Source: Eutreptiella sp. 'Long Island Sound 2002'
Taxonomy: Eukaryota; Euglenozoa; Euglenophyceae; Eutreptiales; Eutreptiaceae
DNA: 64,000 bases
Assembly: GCA_964036045.1 (NCBI GenBank)
Contig: OZ038380.1
Coordinates: forward strand, 187,438,298-187,502,297
Direction: 5' to 3'
The notes under the pieces are model-generated. The model saw only the letters and a program-made list of their open reading frames with translations. It searched no databases and was not told the origin of the DNA. The position numbers and the translations under genes were made by a program. Shown here piece after piece: positions 17,286-29,497 of the stretch (its first letter is position 1; each line of letters opens with the position of its first letter).

Positions 17286-19913
17286 ACACCGCGATTCGCA
17301 TATTCCAAATTTGCAAACACATCACCCATGCCTCACACTGTGTACAACATACCGCATATCCCGTACCTCGTATCGCGTACCTCATGACTCATGTCTCAAA
17401 CCTCATATCCCGTACTGTATAAGCGAGAGAACTGTCGCCACTGCTGCCTGTTGGCTAAAATCGCCAAAAGTCAACAGGTGGGATTATTCGTGCAGATATC
17501 CGGATAATCGATTGTACAGTACATTCAAATTACATGAATCCATGATTTCAGATCGATTTGTCGTGCCAGAAATCGAAATCGCAAATCCACCAGATGCCAT
17601 TTGACGGGCACGCGCGCGCGCCAGCAGCAGCGTGCCCAATTGGGCGGATTTATTGGGTATGACGAACTACGACGAACGAACGAACGAAGGAACCTTGGCA
17701 CAATTCAATATATCAAAAAGTGCGAATGCCCGCGCTTGAAGCGCGGACCACATCACCATATCACCATAGCACCATATCTCACACTGCACCGCATTTCACA
17801 TACCCAATACAACACACCTCATGTCCCGTACCTCATGTCCCGTGCCACATGACTCATGTCTCAAACATCATATCCCGTACTCTATGAGTGAAATTTACCC
17901 CTCCTAAACTGTACTCTGACACCACATTTGACACCGCAATTCGCATAATCCATATTTCCAAACACATCACCCATACCTCACACTGTGTACAACATACCGC
18001 ATATCCCGTACCTCGTATCCCGTACCTCATGACTCATGTCTCAAGCCTCATATCCCGTACTCTATCAAACATCATATCCCGTACTCTATGAGTGAAATAT
18101 AACCCTCCTAAACTGTACTCTGACACCACATTTGACACCGCGATTCGCATAATCCATATTTTCAAACACATCACCCATGCCTCACACTGTGTACAACATA
18201 CCGCATATCCCATACCTCGCATCTGGTACCTCATGACTCATGTCTCAAACCTCATATTTCGTACTGTATAAGCGAGAGAACTGTCGCCACTGCTGCCTGT
18301 TGGCTAAAATCGCCAAAAGTCAGCAGGCGGGATTATTCGTGCAGATACCCGGATAATCGATTGGACAGTACATTCAAATTACATGAATCCATGATTTCAG
18401 ATCGATTTGTCGTGCCAGAAATCGAAATCACAAATCTGCCAGATGCCATTTGACGGGCACGCGCGCGCGCCAGCAGCAGCGTGCACAATTAGGCAGATTT
18501 TTTGGGTATGACGAACTACGACGAACGAACGAACGAACGAACCTTACCACAATTAAATATTTTAACTAGCCCGAATGCCCGCGCTTGAAGCACGGGCCAT
18601 ATCACCATATCACCATAGCACCATATCTCACACTGCACCGCATTTCACATACCCAATACAACACACCTCATGTCCCGTACCTCATATCCCATGCCACATG
18701 ACTCATGTCTCAAACATCATATCCCGTACTCTATGAGTGAAATTTACCCCTCCTAAACTGTACTCTGACACCACATTTGACACCGCAATTCGCATAATCC
18801 ATATTTCCAAACACATCACCCATACCTCACACTGTGTACAACATACCGCATATCCCATACCTCGTATCCCGTACCTCATGACTCATGTCTCAAACCTAAT
18901 ATCACGTACTCTATCAAACATCATATCCCGTACTCTATGAGTGAAATATAACCCTCCTAAACTGTACTCTGACACCACATTTGACACCGCGATTCGCATA
19001 ATCCATATTTCCAAACACATCACCCATGCCTCACACTGTGTACAACATACCGCATATCCCGTACCTCGTATCCCGTACCTCATGACTCATGTCTCAAACC
19101 TCATATCGCGTACTCTAGAAGCAAGGGCGCCACTGCTGCCTGTTGGCTAGACTCGCCAAAAGTCAACAGGCGGGATTATTCGTGCAGATACCCGGATAAT
19201 CGATTGTGCAGTACATACAGATTTTCAAAACACATGATTCCAGGATTTCAGATCGATTTCTCGTGCCAGAAATGGAAATCGCAAATTCGCCAGATGCCAT
19301 TTGACGGGCACGCGCGCGCGCCAGCAGCAGCGTGCACGATTGGGAGGACTTTTTCGGTATGACGAACGACGACGACGACGAACGACGACAACGAACGAAC
19401 CTTACGACAATTAAATATATTAACTAGTGCGAATGCCCGCGCTTGAAGCGCGGGCCATATCACCATATCATCATAGCACCATATCTCACACCGCACCGCA
19501 TTTCACATACCCAATACAACACACCTCATGTCCCGTACAGCATATCCCGTGCCACCTGACTCATGTCTTAAACATCATATCCCGTACTCTATGAGTGAAA
19601 CTTACCCCTCAAAACTGTGCTCTGACACCACATTTGACACCGCGATTCGCATAATCCATATTTCGAAACACATCACCCATACCTCACACTGTGTACAACA
19701 TACCGCATATCCTGTACCTCGCATCCCGTACCTCACTCAAACATCATATCCCGTACTCTATGAGTGAAATTTACCCCTCCCAAACTGTACTCTGACACCA
19801 CATTTGACACCGCGATTTGCATAATCCATATTTCCAAACACATCACCCATACCTCACACTGTGTACAACATACCGCATATCCCGTACCTCGTATCCCGTA
19901 CCTCATGACTCAT
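17286..19913 (-). repeat. Composite satellite array, inverted orientation
   Basis: The same satellite read on the minus strand, about four units, with reversed GC palindromes near 17735, 18577 and 19437. ACACCGCGATTCGCATA at 17286-17302 is the exact reverse complement of 17170-17186. The array ends abruptly at 19913 (ACTCATG, then TTGTTTGG). Confidence 0.88.
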
Positions 19914-20202
19914 GTTGTTTGGTTTCCGTCATGCCCTGCGCCCCTCGGCCCCCCCTGTGGGGCCTGATCCCCGGTTATGGGGACACATACTCCTCCTTGT
20001 GCTGACCCCCGTCATCCCTTTGTGTAGCCTATTAAAGGCCCACACTATGGGATTTGATAGGGGATATTGTTAGCCTTCATCGCCCCTTAACCTTTCCTCT
20101 CATTGGTCTTTTGACTTGAGCCTGCAGTAGGGATATCAGGGAACTCGGCGTGTTTTTCCGCCGCCTTTGTATTAGTCATTGGGGAATCAATTGCCCTGTT
20201 GA

Positions 20203-20237
20203 TACCTATGCGAATTTGCCTTAAATTCGCATAGGTA
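20203..20237. repeat. Perfect 15-bp hairpin
   Basis: TACCTATGCGAATTT (20203-20217), 5-nt spacer GCCTT, then its exact reverse complement (20223-20237). Confidence 0.9.
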
Positions 20238-20526
20238 CAGAAGTTAGATATTGGCAGCGGCCTGGTGGTGAACCGGCGTCGCGCCGATTTGCGGGCGAAC
20301 TGCCAGTTGGGATCTGGCGACCCAAATCGCTAGACCATGAACTGGCCTTTACGGAAAGTCCATCCTGCTGACCTGAATTAATTCTGACTGCACGGTTGTA
20401 ATAGTCAAGACTTAGTTTATGATAGGGAATTAAAAGTTCAGGTTCCGGTGCCACTATTTTCAAAAACCCCCTAACGTCATGATGCCCAGCCATTTAAAGT
20501 ATAGGGATAGCTTAGGCATCGTTGCC

Positions 20527-20551
20527 GGCACCTTACGGTGCCTTTTTCTTT
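20527..20551 (+). repeat. Short GC hairpin followed by a T-run
   Basis: GGCACC, loop TTAC, GGTGCC, then TTTTTCTTTT. It has the shape of an intrinsic terminator, but in this eukaryotic context its function is unknown. T-runs can end RNA polymerase III transcripts. Confidence 0.5.
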
Positions 20552-21117
20552 TACCCCCCATTGTTAGATTAGGCATGGCATGCATATCTTATGCATTTCA
20601 TGTCGTCACTTCAACCTAACCGTGAATTGAGATTTTCCATCCATTTCTCTTGAAGAGAGATGCATGGGAATGGCACGACTCTCCTCTACAATGGTATGTT
20701 ATTTGTTTGTGTGAGTTGCAAGCCAGGGTGAAGATATGCCTTAATTATTAAGATTGAATTGAGTTTTGGTTGTGGTGAAAAGACCATGGTGAATCTCAAG
20801 CCCAAGTTGATTTCATTGATTCCAGGGTGAACCCAACATTGGTAATCATTTTGGTTTGCCTTCCCTTCCCTTTGCAACGCCGAGATATGGTCGTGGTGGG
20901 TCACCACACTCCATGGTGGGACCCACTTTCATGCATAAATAGTGCATTTTTGTTGTGTTCATGATGCCAATTTGTCGAGTTTGTGTGTCGCGTCATTGTC
21001 GAGTTTTTTCGTAATTTTCTTTTGGTGTTGTAGCAACGGATTTCTACTTATATTGTCACCCTGGTTCGAGTCCATTTGAGCCATTGGTGATTTTTGGCGT
21101 CAATTTTTGTTTTGATA

Positions 21118-21855
21118 TTTTGAGCACTTTGTTTTCATGTGCTCAAAGTTCGCCACTATATCTCCAAGATATAGTGGCGACGGAAAATAAGTAAGAGCTC
21201 ATTTTGTTCGTACTTGGTGAGTACAAACAATATATGTTCGAGTTTTAGTTGCGTTTCCACGCTTTCACTATCTTTTGGTTCGAAATTTTCAACTTTTTTG
21301 AGCCAATTTTGGCATATTCATTTTATGCCAAAAATCACTCATTTTTGGCCTGTCATGGGCCTACTTTTTGAGCTTGGATCTCCAAGCTCGCATCGAGTTC
21401 GAGTCTAAGTGTTGTTTGTGCGTGTTGTGGCATGTGTCTACTTTTGTTGATGCACTTTGTCCGGCCTCGTGTCATTGTACATAGGGCCACACGTGAATTT
21501 TGGTGGTTGTGTCTTGAATTTTATTTTTTTCATTTGTTCACTTGTGGTGACCATGGAGATCCACTACTATTGAATTTTCGGTCGAACCCTCGAACATTCG
21601 TGGTCTCCATGGTCCCCACTAATCATATATGGTCATCATAGGTCGTCGTCGACTTTTGTCTCAACGCTACGATCAATTTTCTATGTACCATTTTGGCCTA
21701 TTTCTGCTTATAGTAAATTTGGTCATGAGCACATTGCCCAAATTTACTCAGTCCATGTGTTGACGTTCCGAACTCATATCTTTATGTACATGTTGAGTTC
21801 GTATGCAAGTGTTGATTCCAATGAAATAGCATGCCTTCCACTCTACGTGCATGCT
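21118..21855. repeat. Cluster of perfect short hairpins
   Basis: Perfect arms: 21118-21126/21139-21147 (9 bp); 21150-21163/21167-21180 (14 bp); 21307-21316/21324-21333 (10 bp); 21370-21377/21382-21389 (8 bp); 21549-21559/21604-21614 (11 bp); 21713-21722/21738-21747 (10 bp); 21769-21776/21794-21801 (8 bp); 21828-21834/21849-21855 (7 bp). A further 12-bp pair lies at 22527-22538/22548-22559. Confidence 0.85.
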
Positions 21856-23656
21856 TTTACTTGGTTATAACTCATCTTGGGCTTAGCTCACCATTGCGAT
21901 CTCTAAAACCTTTTGGGGATTTCAAATTTTGTGTGTTCACTTCATTCACTTGGTTCATTGGGGTCTTCGGGCCAAATCTTCTTGTTCTTTGACCCTAGAC
22001 CTCCCCAATGTTTCTACTTCTGGTATTTGAACTTGTTTTGGTATGTTCTATTACTTATGCAATCCATTGGAACCAAGTCTGCCAAGTGTATAGGATAGTG
22101 GTTTTACATGGTCCCAGAGATGTACATTATGGACCCTGAAAACCATCCTGTCATGTAGTCACTTGGCGGGTAAACAGTAAAGAGCCCATGAGGAGTTGGA
22201 CCTTTGGGTCTTTCCTTATGTTTCAATGGTGCTCTCTACTTTGTATTGAGCATTTGTTGGAAGGTTACTGGTACACAGGTTCACTGTTTTGAATTTTCTC
22301 TGGAATTTTGTTGAAAATTCCAAATTTCATGAGGTCACTTCTGGGCCATGGGAAAGTTAGGCCATCTTCTCGATTTGGGCCACTATTTTACCCATGGCCT
22401 CTCATCAGTGTCTATTCCTCATATTTGAGGAGTTTGTTTTATGAACTACCCTTATGGGATCGGATCAAACCCATATGTCACCTCAATTTGGACTTCAAAT
22501 CTGACTCAGGAATGTATGCATAAGCCCTTTTTGAGGTCCCCAAAAATGACCTCAAAAAGTGGGTATTGGAGTTTGTTGCCTTGCTCCAACTGGAGGGAGA
22601 GGTAGGGGCAACCCTTTTGGGACAATCAACTCCTTCCCAGATCCTTCGTGCATGCACTTCCCTGGACCTTAGGCTGACCCTATGCGGGAGGTTTTTTGCA
22701 TTCTTTTCTCCCTTGTTTTTCATTTAAGGGGATTTTCACCAAAGTGCGCAGCCTACCAGACTTGTGACAGTGACACGGGATCAGGGAGCCAGACTCGGAT
22801 ATCTGGTGCGCATAATATTTGACTGATGCCCTTTGGATTTGCCCACATGGAATTCTTCGAATCCCCTTTGCCTTGGCGGGAGAGTGTGTTGAAGCGGGTA
22901 ACCTCTGATTTTTGGTTTTGCCTTTTTTTTCCTGCCCTGCTTCCCATGCCAGGTCTCAGAGCCCGTGTGGAGTTGGGTCCTGCCCCTCTACGTGTGTCAG
23001 GGGGATTGTCTTGGCTACCCCCAACTACCCTTGTCTCCTTTTGGGATGTGGGATCCTGAGGTGGTATGGGCGATTTACCACTTTATCCCCTTTTCCACAG
23101 AATTTCTGGGGCCTAAGTCTTATAGGCACCCAGGACCACCACCCCCCCTACGGTGGTGTGGTGGGGCTATCTCCTGCCCCAAGGGGACTTGAGTTGGGAT
23201 ATTTGGGGAGGATGGTGAGTGAGTGTGTAGGCACTAGACCCCGGCTTCTGGGGTCCTGTAGTGCCGGGAGTGGAGAGTAGGCTTTGACAGCCAATGGGCC
23301 TTACCCATGTCTTGTTGTTTTTGCATGTTTTGTTCTTCCTCCTTGGGGATCCTGAATCAGGCTACACAGGATGTGCTGAGTGGGAGAGTGGGCTCTCTTT
23401 GTCCCCCCCTCTCCTGCCTTGATGCCACTTCCTTTGTCATTTCCAATGATTATTGTACCTTACCCTAACCGGGACATGGTTTGGAGGATTTACATGTTCC
23501 TATGACCTTTTGTACATGCTTTCTTTCCTTTGTTGTTTAGACCGCAAAGGGATTGCTTCGATTTCGCAATCCTGATGGATGCTCACTGAGTTGAGGGACT
23601 CAATGTGGATGTGAGTGGTCTTCTGCTTGTGCTACGCGTGCAAGAGAGGAGGCCGC

Positions 23657-24116
23657 ATGGGCTTGGAGAAGGTTGACCCGGGGATGGTAGCCCCGGAACA
23701 GCAAATCGAAGCATCGACCAGCCCCACATCCCGAGCGCCATCGGTAAGGCGCAAATCAAGCCCCTTATCCTCGGAAGGTGTCAATCCCTCGGAGATGGAC
23801 TTCAAAGAGACCATGGATGCCCTCACCAAGGCCCTCATGGAGTTGGAAGAGTCCGGGAGAGAGCGCCTCACCATCCAATGCGGCATGGCGCGCCTCCCTA
23901 TCTTGGAGGACTTCGTCATTGACTTGGGTCCTGCCCTACGGGTATGCAGGCCAGCCCTGGCCATCGAGCAGCGCTTGGAGTCCATGGAGAAGAGGATCTC
24001 AGTGATGGAGGAGGCCATCAGCGCCCCCCTACCGACCTCCTTGCGTCCACCGAGCCCGGCAGCCCCAGCTCAGGACCACCCCCTGAGCCAGGCGCCTCAA
24101 TCCCCCCAAGGGGAGG
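23657..24116 (+). pseudogene. 5' part of a Gag-like coiled-coil ORF split by E2
   Basis: ATG at 23657 gives 153 codons before the E2 insertion. The segment has an early Ser/Pro-rich part, then Leu/Glu/Met-rich stretches (ALTKALMELEES and EQRLESMEKRISVMEEAIS) suggesting a coiled coil, then a Pro-rich part ending QSPQGE. Deleting E2 and one GAGG copy joins it in frame to 37330-38024, giving about 384 codons ending in TGA. No known family is recognised. A Gag N-terminal region of another LTR element is the likeliest identity because E2 Gag also begins with a coiled coil and Pro-rich linkers. Confidence 0.6.
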
Positions 24117-26479
24117 TGAAGCCGGTTCGGACCCCCGTGGCCATCTTGGGGTCACTTGGGGTGTGTATCTATGTGCCGGCAAGCCGCCATTGGCTGATAT
24201 CATACTCTCCCATCCACCTGTCCTAACCCGATGTGATAGTGTGATAGGTTTGGCCATTCCGGCTATGAGCGGCCATATTCAGTACCGAGGCACCGCCAGC
24301 GGAGATTTATATATCGGAATATCAGGAATCAACAGGGTTTTTTTATCATAATGTTTCCGTAATTTTTAAGCCTTTCGTTCTGATGGTCAATGTTTCGGCG
24401 ACTGTCAGTTGGCTCGCGATTTTGCGTTAACCGATTGGTTAACTGTTATTTCCAGATATTTTGGCGGAAACTCCGATGAAGGGTCAGATTTCATCAGTAA
24501 AGGGTTCGTTGCTTCCGCAATTTTCTAAATATGCACTCGAAATTTTATTCTGAATTTTTCGCGATGTCGAAATCGGATTTTCGACTTCGACATCGCCGCA
24601 CTTGATTTGGTCTTCTTCGAGAGGTCATACTCTTTTCCCTATGCCCGAATCAGGTTTCCCTTATACTTGCCACCCATTTGACTTGGAGATATAAGGGAAA
24701 CAAAAGTGAATCGTGGGACCACTTTGAAAGGCCATATCTACGCACGAGTGTGAGGAAAGAGAATGAAAAAGGTTGGGTTGCAAGCGCCTTAGTCTCAACT
24801 TAATTTAGGAGACATCAAACGCCTTTGGTGTGTACACATGCCCGGTGTAGCAAGGGATAATGGTCAAGAGGGTATAAAGTGATATATAACTCTTGGACCG
24901 TGCAACCGAATATTTTAATGCGACTTTCGAGTGTACCGCATGAGTGTTGGGGTTGCATAGACACTTTCCTTGGGTTCCTACGCATTTTTAACGTGAAGTT
25001 ATGTCCATGGAGGGACATGGCATATCATGGTGGGAGCCACCTTTGAGGGTATGTTTTATATGCATGGTATATGTCTTGATATGCTCACGCCCATGTTATA
25101 TATCTTCGTGTGGCCGAAGAGATGGGGAGCCATACGTGACAAGGGTTTTGCCCATGTATCAATTGTGGAATTCAAAGCGCTAGACCAAGTCTACCGCGTA
25201 TGTATTGCTCATGGTATGTTTGACAAAGAAATCCATGAGTGCACTCCCATTTTCATGGGGCATGTAGATATGAGTGGCGAAGGTATTTCCATGCGCCCGA
25301 TTGGGGATCCAAGTGGGGGAATTGTTCGCAAATGGTCCCAATCATTTGTCTATTGAACCATGAGCGAATATCATGGGTGAGCATAGAGATATACTATCAT
25401 GACAACTTTGTGTTTGGTCATATTTTCATGTTTTTGACCTCAATTTTTGCTCATTTTTGTGTTTTGTGTACTTACCTGATCAGCAATCAGCAAGAAGCCT
25501 ATGGAGAGTCGAACCATGGTATATTGTTCATATGTTGGCATATGCTTTGGAGTTGAACACCACCATATGCCGGATCGCGTACTCCATTTGGCTTGGCGCA
25601 CGAAGGATCACAAGAATTGGTCTCAAGATCATGGGCTGACTTGGGCAGTGCGTGGCGCCCATATCCGAAGGGGTTTCGAGGGTAAGGTGGGGATGTACAT
25701 GGGCATTGGCCCTTGCTCTCTATCCTCCATGAATACTAGACTTCGATTCCATGCATACTTTGAGCCTTCTGATAAGTGGTAACTTCAATTTTGAGCATAT
25801 ATTTGATATATGGCCAATATGGTGTTAATTGGCAGTTTTTTGGCAAGTTATGAGTTCAAACTCATGGGGTATATCTCCAAGCCCATCCGACTCCAAGTCC
25901 AACCAAGGCTCTGTCAGGGTAGGGCATGGTCCTGAGTGCCACTCTAGGCCATGACACGCCACTTTCCCTATTGGGTTAGGATTTAGAGGCTTGGGAGTGA
26001 ACACATTTTTGGGGTTTGTGTATTGACTTGTGATACATGGCATTCAGCCATCTGAATTCACCTGGTTCAGGGCAATATGTTGGTGAGTTAAGGGAAGGTC
26101 TTGAGACCAGGGAATGAGGGGTTTATGGCTGTGAGTGTGTACGTTTACCTCTTTCCCCAACTTTGCTTTATTTGTGTTCATATGCCAATTTTACGGCTTT
26201 CTTCTTTGGTGCCATTCTTGTACGTGCCCGCCATCGTGAGACCATCGATGTGCTGAACGAAAGCCCGCCATTTGGATTGGATTGTGGATTGGGTTATTGC
26301 TGCATTTGTGGGATCTGGTTGCTGTTCAGGGTTGAAGGAGGATTGTATTTTCTATTTTCTATATTTTTGGATTTGGACCCTGGCATTTGAGGAATGCAAT
26401 CGTTGATCCGGAGTAAATCAGCAGGGGTTACAGGCGGAAGGGGCACAGCGGGGGCCGGTCCTGGTAGGGACCTTCTTTA
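24117..26479 (+). repeat. 5' LTR of E2
   Basis: 2363 bp, matching 34963-37325 at a constant offset of 10,846. It contains TTTATATAT near 24306, hairpins at 24426-24443 (7-bp arms) and 24561-24596 (11-bp arms), and the gag ATG at 26394, 86 bp before its end. Confidence 0.93.
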
Positions 26480-29193
26480 TGGTAGCAGAGGCTTAGCTGC
26501 TGCCCCTACCTACCGCCGACCCGGGGACTTGGGCCCTTATGAGCCCTGCCCAAGTACGCCCCGGGTGCGTATCGTGGACTCGGTGGAGACCACGCCGGAG
26601 ATTGGAGGCATAGAAGGACCGAGACGTTCAAGAGCATGGCGAACTCCGGAAATTGAAGCCCGAAGAGAAGAACGACATTCGGGAAGAGGTGGACGTGACA
26701 TGGAGGACCTGGTCTCCATGTGTGAGCGTCGCTGCCGAAAGGCATGCAACCTCCGCTCCGCCGCGGAGGACTCTGATGAGGCCTGCCATTCAGGCAGCAG
26801 TGGAGCACAGGCCCGGCGCTACCGGAAGCGCGGGTCACCCAAGTCCGCGGCAAGGGACGCCGGGGCTATGGACACGGACCCCAGTCCGGTCAGGCTGTGG
26901 GAATCCGAGGGGCACTCTGAGGGCTATCGGACAGCCTACGAGCCACCTTCGGAGTCGGAGATGTCCGCGCCGGTTGCCAGGGTGCATACGGCCCCCGAGC
27001 CCGCCCTGAAGCACGATGCCGAGGGCTTGGAGAGGCCAGCCAGGGCCCGGACGGCACCTGTGCCCCGGCACACGGGACCAGAGACGGACGCCATAGGCGA
27101 TACGCCTATGGGTGATGAGTCTGAGGTGCCGGGAACCGCGGGATGCGCTGAATCCGGCGGAAAGCACGCTGCGTGCCACTGCGAGCACGTGTCATTCCTC
27201 ATGGGCAAGTACCCAAAGATGGGGATGGACGCCATCGTGCATCGCCTAGACCGCCTGGACAACGCGAAGGACGGTCTAGAGGGGGACGTCGCGGGGATCC
27301 TGGATGACCAGTCGGCCGCGGAGAAAGACATGGAGGAGCTGCGAGCGGAACGGGACCGGTACCGGGAGAATCTGGAGCTGGCCCTGGAGAAGCAGCAGCG
27401 AGTGGTGGACAGCCTCCTCCACCTGGTGGAGGACATGTCGGGACGCCTGAAAAGGCTGGAGGAGCTACAGCCCCTCGCCTCGGGTCCGGAGCTCCCGGCA
27501 AAGCCGGCCGCGGTAGAGCTGGTGGAGCGGGTTAAGACCCTCAGGAGCGCCATGGAGAAACCCATGGGCGGCCCTGCAGAGGCACCATACGCGCCTCCGC
27601 GTGATGACCCGGGTGCGCTGCCGTTTGTTCCCATGTTCAGCGAATCCACAATGCTCGGGGAACACACGGCACCGGCTGGGTCCATGCGGGAAGGGCACGT
27701 AACCACGGACCCGAGGAGCCTGACGGTACAGATGTCCCATGCCGCCCAGGATGTACCGATCACGACGAATATGGTAGTTCTAGCGGAAGAGAAGATCGAG
27801 AACCAGACCATGCAGGGGCGAACCATGGGAAGCGCCGACGGACATGGTCGAGGTCATCCAGGCGGAAACCTGTGGGCGAAGGACCCCAATACGGGGATAT
27901 GGACGGCCGATGGAGCAAATCCTTCCCGCATTCCAAACCCCATGGGTTCAGGCCCAACTGGACCGCACTCCATGGAGGAGAGGGATGTACGGGGAGTGTA
28001 CTCACACCCCCCGGCCACAGGTGGTATCCGTCTCGGTGGAGTGGTGGCTGGAGACGTAGGAGACGCCATCAGGATTGACGACCTCAGGGGAATCAAAATC
28101 CCCTACTACGATGGCAACCCCTCCAACCTGGATGACTTCATCCTGGATTGGGAGGACTTTGCCAAGGAGGTCGTCGGCGAGATGCGGGGAGCGCCGCGGG
28201 ATAAGTGGGTATGCCGGACATTCCCACACCGGCTGGCGCAGGACCTGAAGGAGGAGCTGCGGGATCAGATCCGGGAAGGACTGATCAGGACGGAGCAGGC
28301 CTGCCTCCAGTGGTTGGAGGATGAGGAGCGGGTGGACGCTCCGAACCAGAAGCTGGAGGACTTGTGGTCCATCCCGCTGCCGCTGGACCGCGGTGAGTTG
28401 CGGGTCCGGGAGTGGAACCGGTATCTGCGGAAGTACCGCAGATGCCTCAAGCTGGTGGAGGACTGGAACGAGGCCAGTGAGATCCGCCACTTGCTGAAGG
28501 ACGTCCTCCCCGGCAACTGGAAGAGGAGAGTGGAGGACGAGGAGAAGAAGCGGGCCAAGAAGCGGGTGGCGGTGAGAATTATGGCGGCGGAGGATACCCA
28601 TGCGGGTATCATGGAGTTCTTCAGGAGGAACCTGGGCGAGCCCAACCGGATGTTGGGACTGAAGAACGCCGTGTACGTGGAGGTGTTTGGAGACTCCATG
28701 GGGCAAAGGTTGCTGCGCCTCAACAACGTGGAGTGGAGGCGCGGGGAGCCACTGAGGATGCAGGTCATCTTCGCCCGCATGAGCCTTGACGAGATCGTGA
28801 AGTACATCACGGTGGAGCTGAAGCTCAATGCGAAGAACGAGGCCCACGTGCAGGATCGACATGGTCATGGACAACGAGGCCAGCGAGAAGACCGCCATCA
28901 TCGGGAGATCCAGGAGGACACGGCCAACTCTGCGGAGGATGGTAGTGGAAGTGGCCAAGATCACTGGTCCCGGGAGGATCACGAGAAGGCCCATTTCTTC
29001 GCGTTTGTGGCGCACAACGTGAGGAATCATGGGCAGGATCGGTCCAGATGGAGCCCGGTGGGACCCAGGAAGAACAGGGAGCCAAGGAGGATCGGGAACC
29101 CACCGCTCTCGTTCCGAGAGTACAGGTCTCAGCACGACGGGTGCTGGGTCTGTTATGGCAAGGGAAACAACCATGCACATGACCACGTCAGTG
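26394..29193 (+). pseudogene. gag: E2 Gag, starting inside the LTR; main part up to the zinc knuckle
   Basis: The ATG at 26394 is in the LTR, and the primer site is read as GSRG (codons 30-33). After about 270 charged, low-complexity residues comes a coiled coil (around residues 280-360: MEELRAERDRYRENLELALEK, RRLEEL-type heptads). A Pro/Gly/Met-rich linker follows. The Gag core spans about residues 565-800 (IKIPYYDGNP, LEDLWSIPLPLDRGELR, RCLKLVEDWNEASEIRHLL). The Cys/His knuckle CWVCYGKG...HAHDH is near the end. From about 29190 the frame diverges from the E3 homologue, and the C-terminal tail continues in another frame, so a one-base indel is inferred. The formal ORF runs on to 29408. Confidence 0.85.
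26480..26491 (+). promoter_or_regulatory. Primer-binding site of E2
   Basis: TGGTAGCAGAGG immediately after the LTR, identical to E1. It is embedded in gag in the same frame (xxT GGT AGC AGA GG). Confidence 0.9.
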
Positions 29194-29494
29194 CAAGGTG
29201 TATGAGGCGGACAAGAAGCCCTACTTCGCCGCCCACCCCGAGAAGAAGCCCAAGGAGCAGCGAATTTCCGATTGGAAGGCGAAGGGCGGAGACGGGGGAA
29301 AAGGCCAAGGCAAAGGCCAAGGAAAAGGCGGAGGAAGAGGCTATGGTGGTGGACCTGGCCAAGACCGACGAGTTGGGTCGATCGAGGAGGTCGCTGAGGA
29401 CATGTTGAGGACGTTGGAGGAACTCAAAGCCCAGCAACGTGGTGGACAAAGTCCTGGCGGATCGCAGCCGGAAGGGGCTGCGGGAAGTCAAGTC
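29194..29494 (+). pseudogene. gag: E2 Gag C-terminal tail (shifted frame)
   Basis: Continues the knuckle with QCKVYEADKKPY, which corresponds to TCPIHQADTEAY in E3. It then has Lys/Gly-rich repeats (GKGQGKGQGKGGG) and a short acidic helix. It is in the same frame as the following pol segment, separated only by TAG. Confidence 0.75.
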
Positions 29495-29497
29495 TAG
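29495..29497 (+). promoter_or_regulatory. In-frame TAG between gag and pol of E2 (candidate readthrough stop)
   Basis: SQV-TAG-AGG AGC CCC, then open in the same frame through the protease. Same context as in E1 and E3. Confidence 0.65.

Larger units (their letters stand above)
19914..23656 (+). other. AT-rich, hairpin-dense non-coding region upstream of the interrupted ORF
   Basis: 3.7 kb without a convincing gene. Its style (AT-rich, many perfect short hairpins) is that of the long LTRs of E2 and E3, and it lies directly upstream of a Gag-like ORF. It may therefore be the LTR and leader of the element into which E2 inserted. I found no second copy in the window, so that is inference. Confidence 0.5.

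Noticed and set aside
1-19913. CRISPR-like array
   Set aside because: Units are long, diverged and contiguous, without regular unique spacers; the context is eukaryotic.
17888-19967. Recurrent 60-80-codon ORFs in the satellite
   Set aside because: They are one repeat read in one frame, varying as the DNA does, with no protein-like features.
28002-29186. Long minus-strand ORF opposite E2 gag
   Set aside because: Shadow of the GC-rich gag frame; no domain or composition of its own.
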